NCBI GenBank assembly: GCA_030531645.1
Contig: JAUNNB010000001.1
Location: forward strand, 124,001-188,000
From: Candidatus Saccharimonadota bacterium
GTDB lineage: Bacteria > Patescibacteriota > Saccharimonadia > Saccharimonadales > Saccharimonadaceae
Direction of reading: 5' to 3'
DNA length: 64,000 bases
The position numbers and the translations under genes are program-made. Of the stretch, positions 63,987 through 64,000 are shown in pieces. Within the stretch, counting starts at the first letter, position 1; each line of letters begins with the position of its first letter. The notes below the pieces were generated by a model. It made no database searches. It was not told where the DNA came from and saw nothing but the letters and a program-made list of their open reading frames with translations.

Positions 63987-64000
63987 TGTCGTGGTGTCCT

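Overview
The window looks like core chromosome of a small-genome bacterium of the Candidate Phyla Radiation (Patescibacteria), most likely a Saccharibacteria (TM7) relative. This is an inference from gene content and compact enzyme versions, not from a marker search. Pointers are: short, single-core EF-Ts; ProRS without the editing insertion; AlaRS without the C-terminal domain; GatCAB amidotransferase; zinc-free L31 and L33; many tiny intergenic gaps; and almost no biosynthetic genes. TGA is used as a stop (for example in prfA and ruvA) and the tRNA-Trp has anticodon CCA, so the standard bacterial code 11 applies. I see no insertion sequence, prophage, CRISPR array or rRNA.

Layout. 1-3.2 kb: membrane-anchored clostripain-like protease and a Pro/Ala-rich membrane protein. 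3.2-9.6 kb: bL31 (minus), then prfA-prmC-ABC ATPase-ABC permease-GT2 with overlapping ends, then a LiaF-like protein. 9.6-16.2 kb: tRNA-Val, rpsB-tsf, a structured RNA element, frr-uppS, rseP-CPBP protease, lysS. 16.3-23 kb: small secreted protein, greA (minus), proS-pepN, ruvA-FemAB, bL33 (minus). 23-30 kb: htpX, membrane protein, ligA, a large orphan gene, enolase. 30-36 kb: methyltransferase, P-loop kinase, YgjP-like peptidase, tRNA-Trp (minus), a starch/glycogen-type glycosyltransferase with a GH57 amylase, a membrane protein and a HAD phosphatase. 36-46.7 kb: secE-nusG, rplK, cdsA, small protein, mnmA, DUF1704 (QEGLA) putative metallopeptidase, SpoU methyltransferase, alaS, CapA-like protein, orphan. 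46.7-56.6 kb: uvrA and then a cell-surface region (CAP protein and 7TM receptor-like protein on minus; two large anchored surface proteins sharing a domain on plus, around a methyltransferase with foreign-looking codon use). 56.6-63.8 kb: gatC-gatA-small HEPN-like protein-gatB-LtaS-like sulfatase, and fusA. 63.8-64 kb: a strongly structured RNA that runs to the window edge.

Regulation is unusually readable. About twenty genes have an extended -10 box (TGN-TATAAT or a close variant) ending only 6-12 bases before the ATG and no Shine-Dalgarno sequence, which predicts leaderless or near-leaderless mRNAs. A minority (secE, the orphan at 27094, the surface genes, LiaF-like, CdsA) have longer leaders, usually with a ribosome binding site, and three to four of them show -35 and -10 boxes spaced by 17 bases.

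The most unusual items are the terminal RNA at 63852-63986, with nested long helices and a competing 3' hairpin (riboswitch-like or 6S-like); the multi-branched RNA element between tsf and frr; the attenuator-like hairpin before secE; the paralogous surface-protein pair; the orphan 656-residue protein; the EF-G G4 motif reading NKIN instead of NKxD; and a HEPN-like small membrane protein inside the gat operon. No stretch longer than about 300 bases lacks a gene or RNA.
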